In this document: positions 1 to 12,100 of the stretch, in pieces
Numbering within the stretch: position 1 is the stretch's first letter
Layout: the number at the start of each line of letters is the position of its first letter
NCBI GenBank assembly: GCA_907165275.2
Contig: OU015650.1
Coordinates: forward strand, 4,866,001-4,930,000
Source of the DNA: Zygaena filipendulae
Lineage: Eukaryota > Arthropoda > Insecta > Lepidoptera > Zygaenidae
Reading direction: 5' to 3'
DNA: 64,000 bases
Made by a program: the position numbers and the translations under genes
Notes under the pieces: generated by a model
Database searches by the model: none
Told to the model about the DNA's origin: nothing
Seen by the model: only the letters and a program-made list of their open reading frames with translations

Positions 1-699
1 GTTAGTTTTCTATGGTCTGTTGTTTTCAGTGAGTTAAGAGCATGAGTCCTCTCTATTTCATAGGAGAGTTATTGAAAACTAGCGCTGTTCAAGACTCAAG
101 GGTCATGAGTAGCTTACGCTGAATCACTTTATTATGCCTATAATAATAAAAAACCTTTTTTACATTCTGTTATAATCATTATGTATGTAAAGGAAATTAA
201 ATATTTTAATATTACCATCATTATTATTTTTCACACACGTTCTGGTGTTTATTAACAACGCATTATGTAATTTCTAGCTGATCCAGCGGTATCACCCGCG
301 TCACAGATAATATAACTATACTAGTACCCGCGTAAATTTACTATCTACCTAATTTGGCACAGCCCAGCCCAAAATTTACCAAAGGTAATAAGAGTTCCCG
401 CTGAAATTCCAAAAGAAAAAGTGTCCTATATCTTTTCTCTGACAACGTATATGCAAGGTTTCATGATGATCCTTTTACTTTTTAGTATTATAGTAAAACG
501 TGACAAACAAATTCACATTTGCATTTAAATTATTAGTTAGGATTATTCTTGGGATTTAATATTAGGTACATAATATTAGTACATAAGTAAGTAGGTATCA
601 AAATATTTTCTGATCCAATATTTGGGAACAGATGGTACAGATATTTTTTGCTATTCTTCTCTGCTATTTGAATTAAACAAAGGTTATCGTCGATTGTGC

Positions 700-990
700 A
701 AGTGCGAATCCTCAAGATGTTTGAACATATCATCCGCAAAGAATGCTCCCTAGAACGAATAACGATTAGTAGTGCAAGGAAGAGTAGAAGGCCAACGTTC
801 TCGCGGCCGATCATCCACACGATGGACGGACCTCATAAAAGCATCGATCAACTGTTCCCTTACTGAGTACACACGCAGCGCCGCGAAAAGAGATAGATGT
901 AGAAGTCTCGCAAAGGCCGCTATCAACCTAGACAATCCACGACCACGACCACTCCGCCAGGAGTGTACGACTGAGAAGAAGAATTTGTAT
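700..990 (+). mobile_element. Non-LTR retrotransposon (LINE) 3' end, relic
   Basis: Translation in shifting frames gives a reverse-transcriptase ORF C-terminus: an R-I-L-x-x-F-x-H segment at about 702-735, then V-E-G-Q-R-S-R-G-R-S followed by R-W-T-D at about 787-830. It ends with a run of AAG/GAA triplets near 975-985. The same family recurs at 23787-24136, where the H-I-S-R-R and R-S-P-M-R-W-T-D motifs and the AAG tail are better preserved. Frameshifts and small size show it is a dead, 5'-truncated copy. Confidence 0.6.
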
Positions 991-1104
991 TAATAACTTG
1001 GTCCCAGTAAGTTATTTAAACTGGAATTTATCCTAGTTGTAGCGAAGTCAGCAAAGAGATGTCGCGAAACTTTCCTCTACAAATACCTACGTATTTAAGA
1101 TTTT

Positions 1105-1420
1105 GATTAATCCACAAATAAAAATGAATCCCTATCCCTATCTCCTGGTCATGGCATCACGCGTGAACGGCTGGACCAATTTTGCTAATTCTTTTTTGCT
1201 GTGTTTGTTTATTGTAAGGAGAAGGTTCTTACGAAAGAAGTTTGTAGTTCCTGTGGGAATTCCGAAACTCACACTGGTGAATCTCAAAAACGGATGTGCC
1301 GATTTTAACATGACTTTCACTGCTAATTAATTGGTGTTGTATAAGAAGTAAATTAGGTTACTTTGGAGTTCCTGTGGAAATTCTGAAACTTTCGCCGGTG
1401 AAACCGCGGGGCACAGCTAG
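1105..1420 (+). mobile_element. Helitron-like non-autonomous element
   Basis: It ends in a GC-rich inverted repeat (gtgaaaccgcgg) followed by cacagCTAG and then T, the Helitron 3' signature. The body resembles the copy at about 32640-32806, sharing the GGAGAAGGTT segment and the 'cctgtgggaattcc' block. It contains no coding capacity. The left end is not clear. Confidence 0.55.
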
Positions 1421-1554
1421 TCTTTGTAAAATTAATGGTGTGAGCAAATAATTAAATACAAGTACTTACATTTTGCCAATACAATAAGATAAAATCAATC
1501 TAATTATATGTTTTGAATACTTGATTGATATAAATCCCAAAGTTAAATCCAAAT

Positions 1555-1600
1555 CAATCATCGATAATATTCGATAACACGCGAATAAATACGTACAACG
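1555..1600 (+). promoter_or_regulatory. Putative lipase A promoter with two GATA motifs
   Basis: Two GATAA motifs lie at about 1563 and 1573, 70-80 bp before the lipase A ATG, with an AT-rich AATAAATA box at about 1583. Paired or repeated GATA motifs also lie just upstream of the other lipase starts. GATA factors drive midgut genes in insects; applying this here is inference, and no transcription start can be fixed from sequence. Confidence 0.3.
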
Positions 1601-1643
1601 AAGTTAGTAGGTACCTACAGAAGTCGCGGTCGTCGTCGTCGTC

Positions 1644-3347
1644 ATGAAGCTGCTGGTGGTTCTCGTATCTGCCATAGCATGTCAGTACAATATCTTATCT
1701 AACTTTATTTCTTGCAATATGAAATTTTATTAATTTTTTTTCTAATTAATTTGCAGTATGCACTGGTAATGCTATTCCCCCAATCCCTGGTGATAACAGC
1801 CATTACGTGCCAGGCGAGAGCCGCTACATATGGATGTCTGATGACGAAGGCGTCCCGGTTCTAGTAGATCTTCACGAGCCTGTGGATTACGATATCCTTA
1901 ACTCTCGCAATGGTGCCGATAACCAATATTGGCTTTATACTAGGTTTGTTAATTTTACCCTTTTTTCTTAAGTTTAACACACACTAGGAAAATGTTTGTT
2001 GAAATGCATTCAAATTTTGCAGGTCAAATCCGAACAACCCTCAAATAATCGTACACGGCAATGCTAATACAATTTGGAGCTCTAACTACGTAGCATCAAG
2101 GCAATTGAAGGTCATTGTGCATGGATGGAACAGTAATGGAAACAGCAATGTGAACACACAAATTAGAAGTGCTTTTCTTGATACATCTGATGTTAACGTC
2201 ATCGTCGTAGATTGGAGCCGTTTGGCCAATAACATTAACTATGTCACATCTGCTAATGGCGTACCAAATGTAGGACAGCACCTCGGCAACTTCTTAGTAT
2301 GGCTCATAAACACAGCTGGAGGAAACTGGAACAATGTTCACTTGATTGGCCACAGCTTGGGAGCTCACGTAATAGGGAACGCTGGTAGAACAACAGGCCG
2401 TCGTCCCGCAAGAATTACTGGTAAATAGACTTGATGTGATTTAAAATCCAGGATAATTACAATTTTGACTAATTATATCATTAATAAGCGTTCTGTTGTT
2501 TTATGTGCAAAGAAGCTTTTGGAACCGAGAATATATATTCTTTTCGCTGTAGTTTTTTGCCATAGACATATTGAAGCCTTTTACTTCGATAGGAACCTAA
2601 TTGACCCCAACACTGCACATAATTCTCTCTTTTGTGTCGATTTAAAATTTTTACTTGTATAAAGGTTGTTGTATGTTGTGGAACAACAATTATACTTTTT
2701 CTTTTTTCTTTCATTTGCAAACGTTTCCTCTTTTATTATTATGCTTTCATTTATTGCTTAGGGATGGATCCTGCTGGTCCTTTGTGGGGCAACAACAATA
2801 ATGCAATGAATGCTAATGATGGACAGTACGTCGAAGCAATTCACACAGACGGCGGTTTGCTTGGGATTAATGACCCGATCGGTGGTGCTAATTTTTACCC
2901 CAATGGCGGTAGGAATCCACAACCCGGGTGCTGGGTGAGCACTTGTTCCCACAGTCGTGCATATGAGTTGATGGCGTCCAGTATCCGTACGAATCATTTT
3001 GTTGGCCGTCTGTGCGGGAATTTCCAACAAGCTCAAAACAACCAATGCAGTGGCAACGCTCTTCATATGGGCAATGGCATCGTAGGCAAACGAGGGTAAG
3101 TTTACTTAGCACTAAGATGTGTTTCGTTTTAGTAAATTCACAAGCATAATATCTTAACTACGGTAAAAATCAGTAAGCTTAGATACCAGAGAAGAAGTGA
3201 AAAAAAATTTAGAACTATGGCTATTTAAAAGAACTAGAAAGTATGAGGTTACATGCTAGGTATATGTAATGCAAATTAAGTGACTTGGTATTTTTTTACA
3301 GGTGGGGTCTATATTCTTTGACGACCGGAAGCTCTTGGCCGTTTTGA
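1644..3347 (+). CDS. Lipase A: secreted pancreatic lipase-related protein
   Basis: Five exons: 1644-1680, 1757-1943, 2023-2420, 2762-3095 and 3302-3347 (333 aa). Residues 1-12 form a Leu/Val-rich signal peptide. A short N-terminal segment (to about residue 75) precedes an alpha/beta-hydrolase domain of the pancreatic lipase/phospholipase A1 family. The nucleophile elbow is G-H-S-L-G (Ser186), the acid lies in M-D-P-A-G-P (Asp210), and the base in C-S-H-S-R-A-Y (His271), so the enzyme should be active on glycerolipids or phospholipids, probably in the gut lumen (inference). All introns are GT..AG with phases 1, 2, 1, 2, matching lipase D closely: exon 4 is 334 nt in both. AATAAA signals follow at 3447 and 3472. 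A is the only plus-strand member of the cluster. The family assignment is firm; the substrate is not determined. Confidence 0.9.
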
Positions 3348-3724
3348 ACATTTTGACTGAACTCTCTATTAACGGACCATTTTTAAAGAAATGCTGATAT
3401 TCATTTTTTTCATAATTTATTTACGTGATTGCATAATTATTTAAGTAATAAACTGACTAATAATTTAACAAAATAAAAATATTTGTACTTAAAATGGGTT
3501 TTCATTAACACTTGTTAAGTTTTCTCTTAGACAAATAATCCAGTAGGTAAACACAGTAAGTACCGATAAAATCATGACCTTGCTAGGTCGCTAAAGCAAC
3601 TGAAGAACGTATATATTTTATTGTGATTTATGGAACTTAGAAAGAACTTGGTATTCAGACTCCAGTTAGATCTCATTTTATTAGCGAAGCCGTTATTTTC
3701 GGTATGCTCTAGTAACCCAGTGTA

Positions 3725-4111
3725 GTCCGGTCAATTTAGACATTCGAAGGTGCATAAAATCCCAACAAGCTGAAAATCAGTAAAATTGTTCAAACATTTT
3801 TTTTATTTGTCAGAAACGGTGGCTCATAAGAAAAAAAGTATTGATACATTTTTTATAGATAATTTTATGATCTACAATTTTTGTTTAAGGTACTTTTATG
3901 ATAAAACTTACCGTTTTGCTGAAAATCGCGAAAAACTAATTTTTTTAAGCTTTAACTTTGAATAACATTTTCTCGGAAACACTAACTCGGAAATGATGGG
4001 GAACTTTTAATTATATTATTTATAATTATGTTTTGAACAATTTTACTGATTTTCAGCTTGTTGGGATTTTATGTACCTTCACTCTCATTTTTTGGTCTAA
4101 ATTGACCGGAC
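3725..4111. mobile_element. Palindromic MITE with TA duplication (Tc1/mariner type)
   Basis: Both ends carry the inverted repeat GTCCGGTCAATTTAGAC, flanked by TA at 3723-3724 and 4112-4113. A second, subterminal inverted stretch of about 50 bp follows inside each end (the cataaaatcccaacaagc block and its complement). No transposase is present. TA target duplications point to mobilisation by a Tc1/mariner transposase (inference). Confidence 0.7.
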
Positions 4112-4255
4112 TAGTGGTAGTTGCTTTTATTCAGAGGACAGGGCTTCAATACGAATAATAAAAATGGTGTAACACAGGTTTTAGGGTGACAGAAGTCGCG
4201 TGAGGATTATTTGCACAAATGTATATTGGAAGCGATCCGAAAGCGAATGTGATAT

Positions 4256-4310
4256 TCACCAATCTACACTGGAACCCCTTGATGCAATATCCGCGTCACA
4301 CCCCGAGCAT
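4256..4310 (-). other. Candidate last exon of lipase B (weak)
   Basis: On the minus strand an acceptor ending in gagacag at 4313-4311 opens 55 nt that join the lipase B donor at 4996 in phase and stop with TGA at 4258-4256. The joined protein would be 331 aa, close to A (333) and D (334), and 55 nt fits the sister last exons (46, 49 and 58 nt). However, the peptide lacks the G-I/L-Y start of the sister C-termini and the polypyrimidine tract is poor. Confidence 0.2.
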
Positions 4311-4758
4311 CTGTCTCAGGAGTGCGGACATTAAGGGCTGATAATCAACTAGTAGCTAATGTAAGTTATAAAAGTCAATATCGTTGTTAGAAGGGATAAT
4401 CGGCTCGTGTGTTCGCTCGGAATATTCCTTTTCTGTAAAATAAAATAATAATATTGGACAAAATCACACAACTTCACCCTGGTTACACACTAAGCACACT
4501 GTGGGTACAAGACAGCTGATTGAGCTGATATACGTATAATACTTATATACTTTTTTACGTACTCATGCTACATACCTACTAAACACCCAGACTCCGAATA
4601 AGCATGGCACCAATGTTCAACACATAAATAACTATCTAGATACGGGGATCGAACCAGCAACTAATGGCGCAGCAGTCAGTAACTTTACCACTACACTAGG
4701 GGTGCAGCTGTCATAAAAAATGCTACCTATAACAATCCTAATTATGTAACATTTTATA

Positions 4759-4950
4759 CTAGCTGTTCTCCACAGTTTCACCCGTGGTTAAATTCGGAGT
4801 TGCCACCGAAATTTTGGAATAAAATGTGGCTTTTCTGCAGTCCTGAAAACCTATATGTAAATTTCATGACCAGTTGAGAAGTCACTGCGTGAACGCATGA
4901 TAAACAAACAAAAAAACTCACATTCGCATTTATATTACTGATTAAAATAA
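4759..4950 (-). mobile_element. Helitron-like element, reverse copy
   Basis: Read on the minus strand, it runs from a gcgaatgtgag-type left part to a degenerate hairpin and a terminal CTAG at 4762-4759 next to a host T. It shares the 'catgaaattt' and 'tttgtttgtt' blocks with the other copies. It is about 190 bp and non-coding. Confidence 0.55.
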
Positions 4951-4992
4951 TGACTAATACTCGAAAGATCTTTAGGGTTTGCCTTAAGTAAC

Positions 4993-7985
4993 TCACCTAA
5001 ATTTTATCAGGTCGCTATTGCCCATGTGTTTCAAAGGACCGGAGCAGGTGTTCCTTGTCATATCATTTAATGTTCTACATTCGTTTGCAAATATATGATT
5101 GTATTTTACTGTGGCTGCCATATACTGATAGGCTTTACTGTGAGAACAGGTGCTTAATAAGCAACCAGGCATTCTTGAGCCTCCGTTAGGATAATGGTCA
5201 ACGTCACCACACGGATCGTACAAGCCAAATAAAAATGTGTTGGTGTGAATGACTTCTACATATTGGCCATCTGTTTTTGCAATTCGATTGATATCTTGGG
5301 CCCATAAAGGTCCAGCGGGATCTAGAGCTGTAATTGATAAAAAATATATCTTTGTAACAATACCAGATTTGCTCGAAACTCATGATTTGAAGTAGCCGAG
5401 GCTGCAAATCTAATATATATAAATCACGTGTCACGTTGTTTGTCCGCGATGGACTCCGAAACTACTGAACGGATTTTGATAAAAATTGTAACCATTCATA
5501 AAATGGTCCAACTTAAAAGATAGGATAGTTTTTATCCCGGAATTCCCGCGGGAACTCCGAAATTACCGCGAGAACTCCGAAATTACCGCGGATGAAATCG
5601 CGGGGGACAGCTAGTAGACTGTAAATATCGGTTTGGTGTGAATGAGAATCTTCTAAAAGTTCAAAATATCAATTAAATGGTTTCAGTAAAGTAAATTGTA
5701 CAAACTTGCGAACACTTAAAAAGGATTCAATTTCACTTTAATTTTTTTATGGATAACTAATTAAACGTTTGACTCCAGTTAACGGTGCCGACGATGTAGG
5801 TAGTTAAAAACAACAAAATATCTATTTAATGTGCTACCTACTACATGATCGGTTTGAAGTTGGTGGCGAGCTAAATAGGTAATCCCACCATCGCACCGCA
5901 TCGTTGATACGACCTGGCTTGGCACCGACTTCAAACCGATCAGTAGGTAGAACATTGAATCGGTATAATGTTATTTTTAACTTTTTCGTGTCGTGCATTT
6001 TTTTGTGTGATGTGAAGCCGGTTTTAATTTTTTTGTTAAAATTATTTTATTTTTGATATTATACATTTATCCTACCTACCTGTAATCCTTGCAACTTTTC
6101 CTCCGGTCGCCCTTCCAGCACAACCAACGAGATGACCGCCAAGACTGTAGCCAACTAGGTGAACTTTATTGTAAGATACGCCCAATGTCGTCAACCAGTT
6201 GATGAACTCTCCCAGGTCTTTGCCAACTTGTGGAACACCGGCTTTTGCAGTCATGTAGCCTTGGTTGGCAACGGCACTCCATTCTAATACTATTACGTTA
6301 ACGTCACCATCCTTAAGGAATGCTGTGACGGGAAATAAATAGGATTCTAAAGTTAGGTTTTATTCTTACATTGTTGGATATAAAATGGTGAAATGTTTTA
6401 TTAAAAGTATTTATTACTGGCTATGCCCCGCGGTTTCATCCGCGTACCTACTTCAAAGTAGCCTTATTTACTACAAATAACATCATTTGGTGCAATAAAG
6501 TATATTGTACTGTATTGTATAACATCAGCTACCCTAATTAGCAATGAAGGTCCCGTAAAAATCGGTTCAACCGTTTCGAAGATTCACTCGCGTGAGTTTC
6601 GGAATTCTCGCAGGAACTCCAAAGTAGCCTAATTTACTCCTTATAACATCAGCTAATTATATCAGTGTAAGTCCCGTCAAAATCGGTCCACCGTTTTGGT
6701 GATTAGATGTTCGGCTGCCCTACGGAAAAACAAAAAACTGGAAATAGCTTTATTTAAAAATTTAAAACACACCTTCCAATAGTTTAACGATTTTCTTAAT
6801 TTTAATTTCTCTAAGAATAAAGCCGTTTGATGGTTGTTGCAGCAGGAGCAAAAAATCGGAAATCGCTTTATTTAAAATAAATCTTCCATAGTTTAAACGA
6901 TTTTCTTAATTTTAATTTCTCTAAGACTGAAGCCATTTTGGTGGTTGTATGTAGTAATGCGTGAAAAGTGGCAAAAGTACAAAAAAACTCATTAAAAAAA
7001 ATGTCAGTTGCTTTGTTTTTCCGTAGGGAAGTCGTGTTCCCTGCGTTAATTTCGGAAATGACGCGGGAATTCCGGGATATAAAGTATCCTGTCGTCGCTT
7101 ATCTACAGGTACTAATATTATAAAGAGGTACTTATAAATTTTGCGAGTTTGTGAATTGTGAGTTTATGACGTTGTCGGGGTAATCTCTGGATCTACTGAA
7201 CCGATTTTAAAAATTCTTTCACTTATAGGAAGCTACGGTAGTCCTGAGTGAGATAGGGTACTTTTTATTAGGGTACTATTTAGGGCGTGAAAGCGTAACA
7301 GACTGACTTATTTTCGCATTATTAATGTAGGGATTTTAGTGCTTGATAAAAGATACGATAAATTACCGTCCACCAGCACATCATTCATTTCGCTGTCTCC
7401 CTTTGCTCCCCAACCATGAACAAGAAAAACAGTTGGACTCTCAAACTTAAAATAAGAACTTGCCACAGACTTGGTATCTTCGAATGATAAACTCTGTGGT
7501 GTTATAGGATTACTCCTGTAAAGTAAACAATTACCGTATTATATTCATGTTATTAATATGTGCCTTCTGATGAATAAATAATTTTAACTACCTTGTATAC
7601 AACCAGTACAGATTGACCGAGTTTCTTAACAACTGACGGAGTAATGCTTGATTTATCGGTTGAAGCGTATCGACTAGACGGACAATACCATCTTCGTCTC
7701 CAACGAAGTAAAAATATCTATCACCGTCATTGTAACCTTCAACTGGATCTTTGAGTACATTTGCAATACTAACTATAAAGCAAAATCAATTAGACCTATA
7801 TCCTTGCTGTTACATGCTATTTTGCCCTCGGGAATTTGAGGGTTCTCTCAAAAACTTTTGATAAGCATTAAGGCTTAGGTTAATCAAAATGAATAAATAC
7901 TTAATAAAAATATTTTGTTTTTTTAATTAATTATTATCTATTACTTACTTGCGACGCAGAACGATAATATAACAAAATACTTCAT
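4993..7985 (-). CDS. Lipase B: secreted pancreatic lipase-related protein
   Basis: Minus-strand exons: 7985-7949 (signal peptide, MKYFVILSFCVA), 7772-7592, 7515-7367, 6322-6080 and 5327-4997. Intron phases match its sisters. The catalytic elbow is G-Y-S-L-G (Ser182), the acid is Asp206 in L-D-P-A-G-P, and the base is His266 in C-S-H-S-K-A-Y, so activity is likely. Tyr replaces the usual His before the Ser. After I-K-F the reading frame continues R then TGA at 4993, giving 314 aa; but TTTAG|GTGAGT at 4997/4996 is a good donor in the same place where A, C and D splice to a short last exon. The true C-terminus is therefore unresolved; see the weak candidate at 4256-4310. Introns of 752 and 1044 bp hold Helitron-like copies and foldback sequence. 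A TATA-like box lies about 46 bp before the ATG. Confidence 0.85.
5409..5614 (+). mobile_element. Helitron-like element inside lipase B intron 4
   Basis: Intact ends: 5' TCTAATATATA after a host A, 3' hairpin (accgcggatgaaatcgcgg), gacagCTAG, then host T. It is 206 bp, non-coding, and of the same subfamily as the tandem array at 16494-17035. It contains a small internal duplication of the 'gaactccgaaattaccgcg' block. Confidence 0.75.
5834..5950. repeat. Foldback repeat in lipase B intron 4
   Basis: An imperfect inverted repeat: CTACCTACTACATGATCGG at the left pairs with a block ending GATCAGTAGGTAG at the right, each continuing into a GGTTTGAAGT-type arm. The loop is about 50 bp. It looks like a small MITE remnant. 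A 'gaag(c/t)cggttttaat' motif common to other repeats follows at about 6015. Confidence 0.5.
6418..7330. repeat. Helitron-like fragments and a local tandem duplication in lipase B intron 3
   Basis: Reverse Helitron-like pieces lie at about 6418-6600 and 6590-6720, recognised by 'ccccgcggtttcatccgcg' and 'gtgagtttcggaattctcgc'. About 6740-6965 is a direct duplication of roughly 115 bp: the block 'gattttcttaattttaattt' occurs at about 6790 and again at about 6900. A further worn piece with the 'accgattttaaaaattctt' block spans about 7100-7300. No exon is hidden here. Confidence 0.5.
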
Positions 7986-9133
7986 GTTGTCGTTCACAAA
8001 TAATATGATAAAGGCAATAATATGTTTTTGCTTTTTATAATGGTTTATTATATGTATATTGATTGTATTTATGAGTTTATATCGTTCATTAGTTTGATAA
8101 AAAAACAATTCTATCAACATTCTTAGCCCTTCATAGGTACCTAGTACCTATGGGTTAAAATCGAAATGGATAATAAATAATAATCGATTTCCGTTTCGTG
8201 CATATTTTGTTTGTAAGATAAGAGAGATAATAATAAAGAAAGACCTCTAATAACAGGTAACGAAAAACTGTGTGAACAATTTGTAGAATTGTCTTAGAAA
8301 TTTTATGTGAAAATGTGGACAGTTTCATGTCAAGTTGAAAAAGAAAACATGCATAATATTCTAACTACCTAGTTATTGACCATGCAAAAATGTTTAATAG
8401 ACATTTCAAAATTGTTTTATTTTTTGTAAGTCAACAAACAATCCTTGTGTAATTCAACAAAAAAAAGGAAGTGCATATATAATATTATGTCACTGTAAAA
8501 TTGAAAAAACCATTAGTTTATAAAATAACGGTAATATTGTGAAATTCTGAGGACAGAAAATGCGTTGTGGATGATTCTTGCACACGAGAAATTCGGTACC
8601 ATTGCATCGGTACTATTCGACTCTGTTGTGGTAATGCTCGTAGTTCAAACCTAACCTAACCTAGTATGTCGGGGTGCACATAAATACCTCTTCAATGACA
8701 ATCGTTTACAATTTAACGGTTTTTACAATTTTACGGTGACATATATACTATGTATTTATAAAGGTTCGTTATAAAAATACAAAAGTTGGTCAAGAAACCG
8801 TGAGGTTTGAACCGCGGGTGTTCAAATCGTCACAAGCCGCATGTCTACAACCATTCTACTAAATCTGCTAATTGTTTCATAAGAAAATTACCCTCATGTC
8901 CAAAACAGTTCACTTGAAAAAAGGCTGGACCATCCTTATTTTGTGTTAATGTAACAGTAGATACAATATCTGTGTGTACGTTTGGAAAAGTACCTATGTA
9001 CTATCTAGGTTCTCCATTCAATATCGCAGTATATATTATTACTAAATAGGTACCAAAGCAATAAAAACAATAAAAATAAAGTTTATTTATGAAATTTATT
9101 CAATAAACTTTTTTGGACTACTACGCGTTTTAA
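7986..9133. other. Intergenic gap between lipases B and C
   Basis: It contains the lipase B promoter next to 7985 and the lipase C 3' side next to 9134, including AATAAA-type sequence in minus-strand sense near 9080-9110. The remainder (8050-9060) is AT-rich with no coding or repeat structure that I recognise. Confidence 0.5.
8005..8039 (-). promoter_or_regulatory. Lipase B core promoter: TATA box and GATA motif
   Basis: On the minus strand TATAAAAAG occupies 8039-8031, 46-54 bp upstream of the ATG at 7985, and a TTTATCATA (GATA) motif lies between them at about 8012-8004. The spacing suits a short 5' UTR. The start site itself is inferred. Confidence 0.45.
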
Positions 9134-12100
9134 TCAGCCTTGAGCGAAAGGTGAAACAAAGTTGGTAGAGAACGTGTAGATACCAGTTAATCTGAAAAAA
9201 GCAAGAATTTAAACACTTAGATAGTCCTTGAATATTATAGGAAATATAATTATATGTTTATGATCAGGGTTGCGTTATTCATGGACGTTAAAAACAAAAA
9301 AAACTAACTAGAGAAATTCATGATTATGTTTTTTGGATTCACCCGCGTTAATTTAAGAGTTCCCACGGAAACTCCGAGATAAACACTATCATATTATGTT
9401 CTTCTCTCAGGGGTACCTCTGACTACGTGTATGCAAAATTTCATGATGTTCGATTCAGTAGTTATGGTATGAAAGCGTAATAAACAAACAAACCCACATT
9501 CGCATTTACATATAATATTATGTAGTTAGGATTCAGGGAATTCAAATGATTAATGTTTACTTCTTGGCAATAATATGAATCTTATTACCCAATAATATGA
9601 ATTCGTATTTCGCACACGGAATCGCGAATTCATATGCGAATGCTCATATATTTTTTAAGCATTCAAATGTGAATTTTGCAATTCCGTGTGTGAAAAGTAA
9701 TTCGATTGATTCAAAAATACGGCCCCGGTCGCTTAAGTTTTTCTCTTTAAAAAAATATTTAAGGAATATGAATGAACAATAAATAGGTAGTTACCCAGTC
9801 TTTGTAGCATATCCTCCGAAAATAACACCCCTGAGACCGTCGCACTGCATCACTATAGCTTGCTCATAACCACTGCAAGCGGTGCTGACGAAACTCAAAC
9901 TATCTTCGTGCAGTTCAGCTAACAGCGACTCCGCGTAGTACACGTAGGCGAGGTTGTGGGCACAGTTAGTGTCGGTGGAACAACTCGGCTGGAAGCTACC
10001 GCCGTTCGGGTAGAAGTCCACGTCGCCCAGCGGATAGTCGTAGCCGATGAGGGAAGCGGTGGTGTGAATCACTTCGACGACGCCAGCGTCGTCGGGGTTC
10101 AAGATCTCAGCGTTGTGCGTCCAGCCGTGCAGAGATGGGTCGAGGGCTGTAACATTGCATTTTTAACGTATTATTCTTAGTATTCCTGGTTTATACAATT
10201 CTATAAAAATCACGCTAATCAGCATATTAATCCTGCATAATATAATATAACTAGCTGTTCCCCGCGGAGTCCCACCGGAATTTCGGGATAAAAGCACCTA
10301 GCTACAGATGCCAAAAGATTAGAAATTAATATTCTTTATGCATGGTAAATGTTTTTTTTTTTGTAGTAAAACCTTAAGCGTGAGGGGAAACCAGTTTAAA
10401 TGGCGCCTTGTCTTAACGTGACGTGTTATGGTCTTAGTGAATAAGGACCGTGCTAATTCTAGGAATTACGTGCTCTTAACTAACCGACTATATAGGGTAT
10501 ACTGGCGGTGGCGTGTCTGGCAGCGATACCGGCGATGTGGCCACCAAGCCCGTGGCCGACGAGACGCATTTCTTCCGTGTAGATGAAGGTGCTGGTCAAG
10601 ATGTTCATGAAGCTGGCCACGATGCGTCCGGCTTGCGGCGCAGTGGCGAGCCCCTGGGTGTACATGGAACTGCCGGCGCTCCAGTCGACGGCGACTACGT
10701 TTACGTCCGCCGCATCCAAGTAAGCTGCAAGGAAATTAATCACAATACAGGGTGCGTGAGGTATTTGAGGACACTTTTAAATGTGGCTGCCATTTCATAC
10801 GTAGTGAAACGATTTTTTCTTTCTTTATAGGGTAAAAAAGAAAGATAATAACCTCAAGGAGGAAATGAAAAGACACGCTGTGATCGTCACTCTACACGCA
10901 AATACAGCGGTCTTGAAATCACTCAATTTTTAAGAGTCACCTGATCGTTTTTACAAAATATTAGTCAATAGTTGGAAGCGCCGGTGATCTGGAGATGACG
11001 TGGAAAGTGTTGCCAAGCTCATAAAGCATGAAGCACGTTCTGATAGTATTATAACACCACATTTTGTTCACCAACTTCAGGAAATTATTGACTAACACCC
11101 TTCAAAGTCCATAAGGGCCATTGCGAGAGACCTTCATGTTACTAAGGGCACAATCCAAAATACTGTCCACGAAGACCTACGTACAGCACAGGGGGCAGAT
11201 TTTCGCACACACTCAGAGTCCTCGATTAACCCGGGTAAAATGACTTTCGACCAGCTGAAAATCCTGAAAGTCCGGATATTCTCTAGTTTTTCCGAAGAAA
11301 AATTTTGGACCAAGATCAGAAAGAAACCAAACCGACGAAATGACAGATGGTTATGTTCGGATCCTTCAGACGTTCCCTATGTTATGAACCCAATGTTTCC
11401 CGCAACTGTCATGGTTTTGGGAGTGGTGAGCAATGAAGGACCCGACATGCCGCCTCACCTTATTCCTCAGGAAATTCGGGTAAATGCTGCTGTCTACACT
11501 GAGGTTTTAGAAACTGTTTTAAAACAGTGAATAAACAGAGTGCACGGTGATAGGACATGCGTATTGCAACAGGACTCTGCACTTTCACATCAAAACCACG
11601 GTGACCCAAAATTGGATGTCCGACAATCTGCATGACCACATTACCTCAAACTTATGGCCACCAAACCCTCTAGATCTAAATTTAATGGATGTCTTATCAG
11701 AGTAAGGACCAAAATTAATAAAGGTTATTTGATTCGGGCATGCGAATTGAGGCTGTTATACCCGCGTAAGGCGATTTCATTGCATAGTGGTTTAGCTTAA
11801 CAGTCATTTACTTAGGTTCCTGCACTGTAGCTTTCTATAATTGAAATAATTTTTAAAAGCGGTTAAGTTGTTTTTGAGTAACTCCATTAATACAAATAAA
11901 CAAAAAATCAAATCTTTTGTTTCTAAAATATTATATTATAAAAATAAGTGGTTAGACACTTTGTGAAAAGTTACTTACCGCTCACAAGAAAAGCGTTGAA
12001 GTTACCCGCCACAGTTTCACCGAAGTCGTGAATGGTGAAGACGGTGGGACGTGATGTGGAGAAGAAGCTTGCTGTCGATATCGAATTGACTGTTGGCAAC

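Larger units (their letters stand above)
1..1643. other. Intergenic DNA with transposon relics
   Basis: No gene is supported upstream of lipase A. The first 340 bases show nothing recognisable. Bases 358-545 are a worn reverse copy of the Helitron-like repeat. A retrotransposon 3' end lies at about 700-990 and a second Helitron-like copy at 1105-1420; both are listed separately. The short open frames here are not exons of anything I recognise. Confidence 0.6.
3348..4992. other. Intergenic gap between lipases A and B
   Basis: It holds the lipase A 3' UTR with two poly(A) signals, a MITE at 3725-4111, a possible lipase B last exon at 4256-4310, and a reverse Helitron-like copy at 4759-4950. 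The stretch between 4320 and 4750 shows nothing I can name. Confidence 0.5.
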
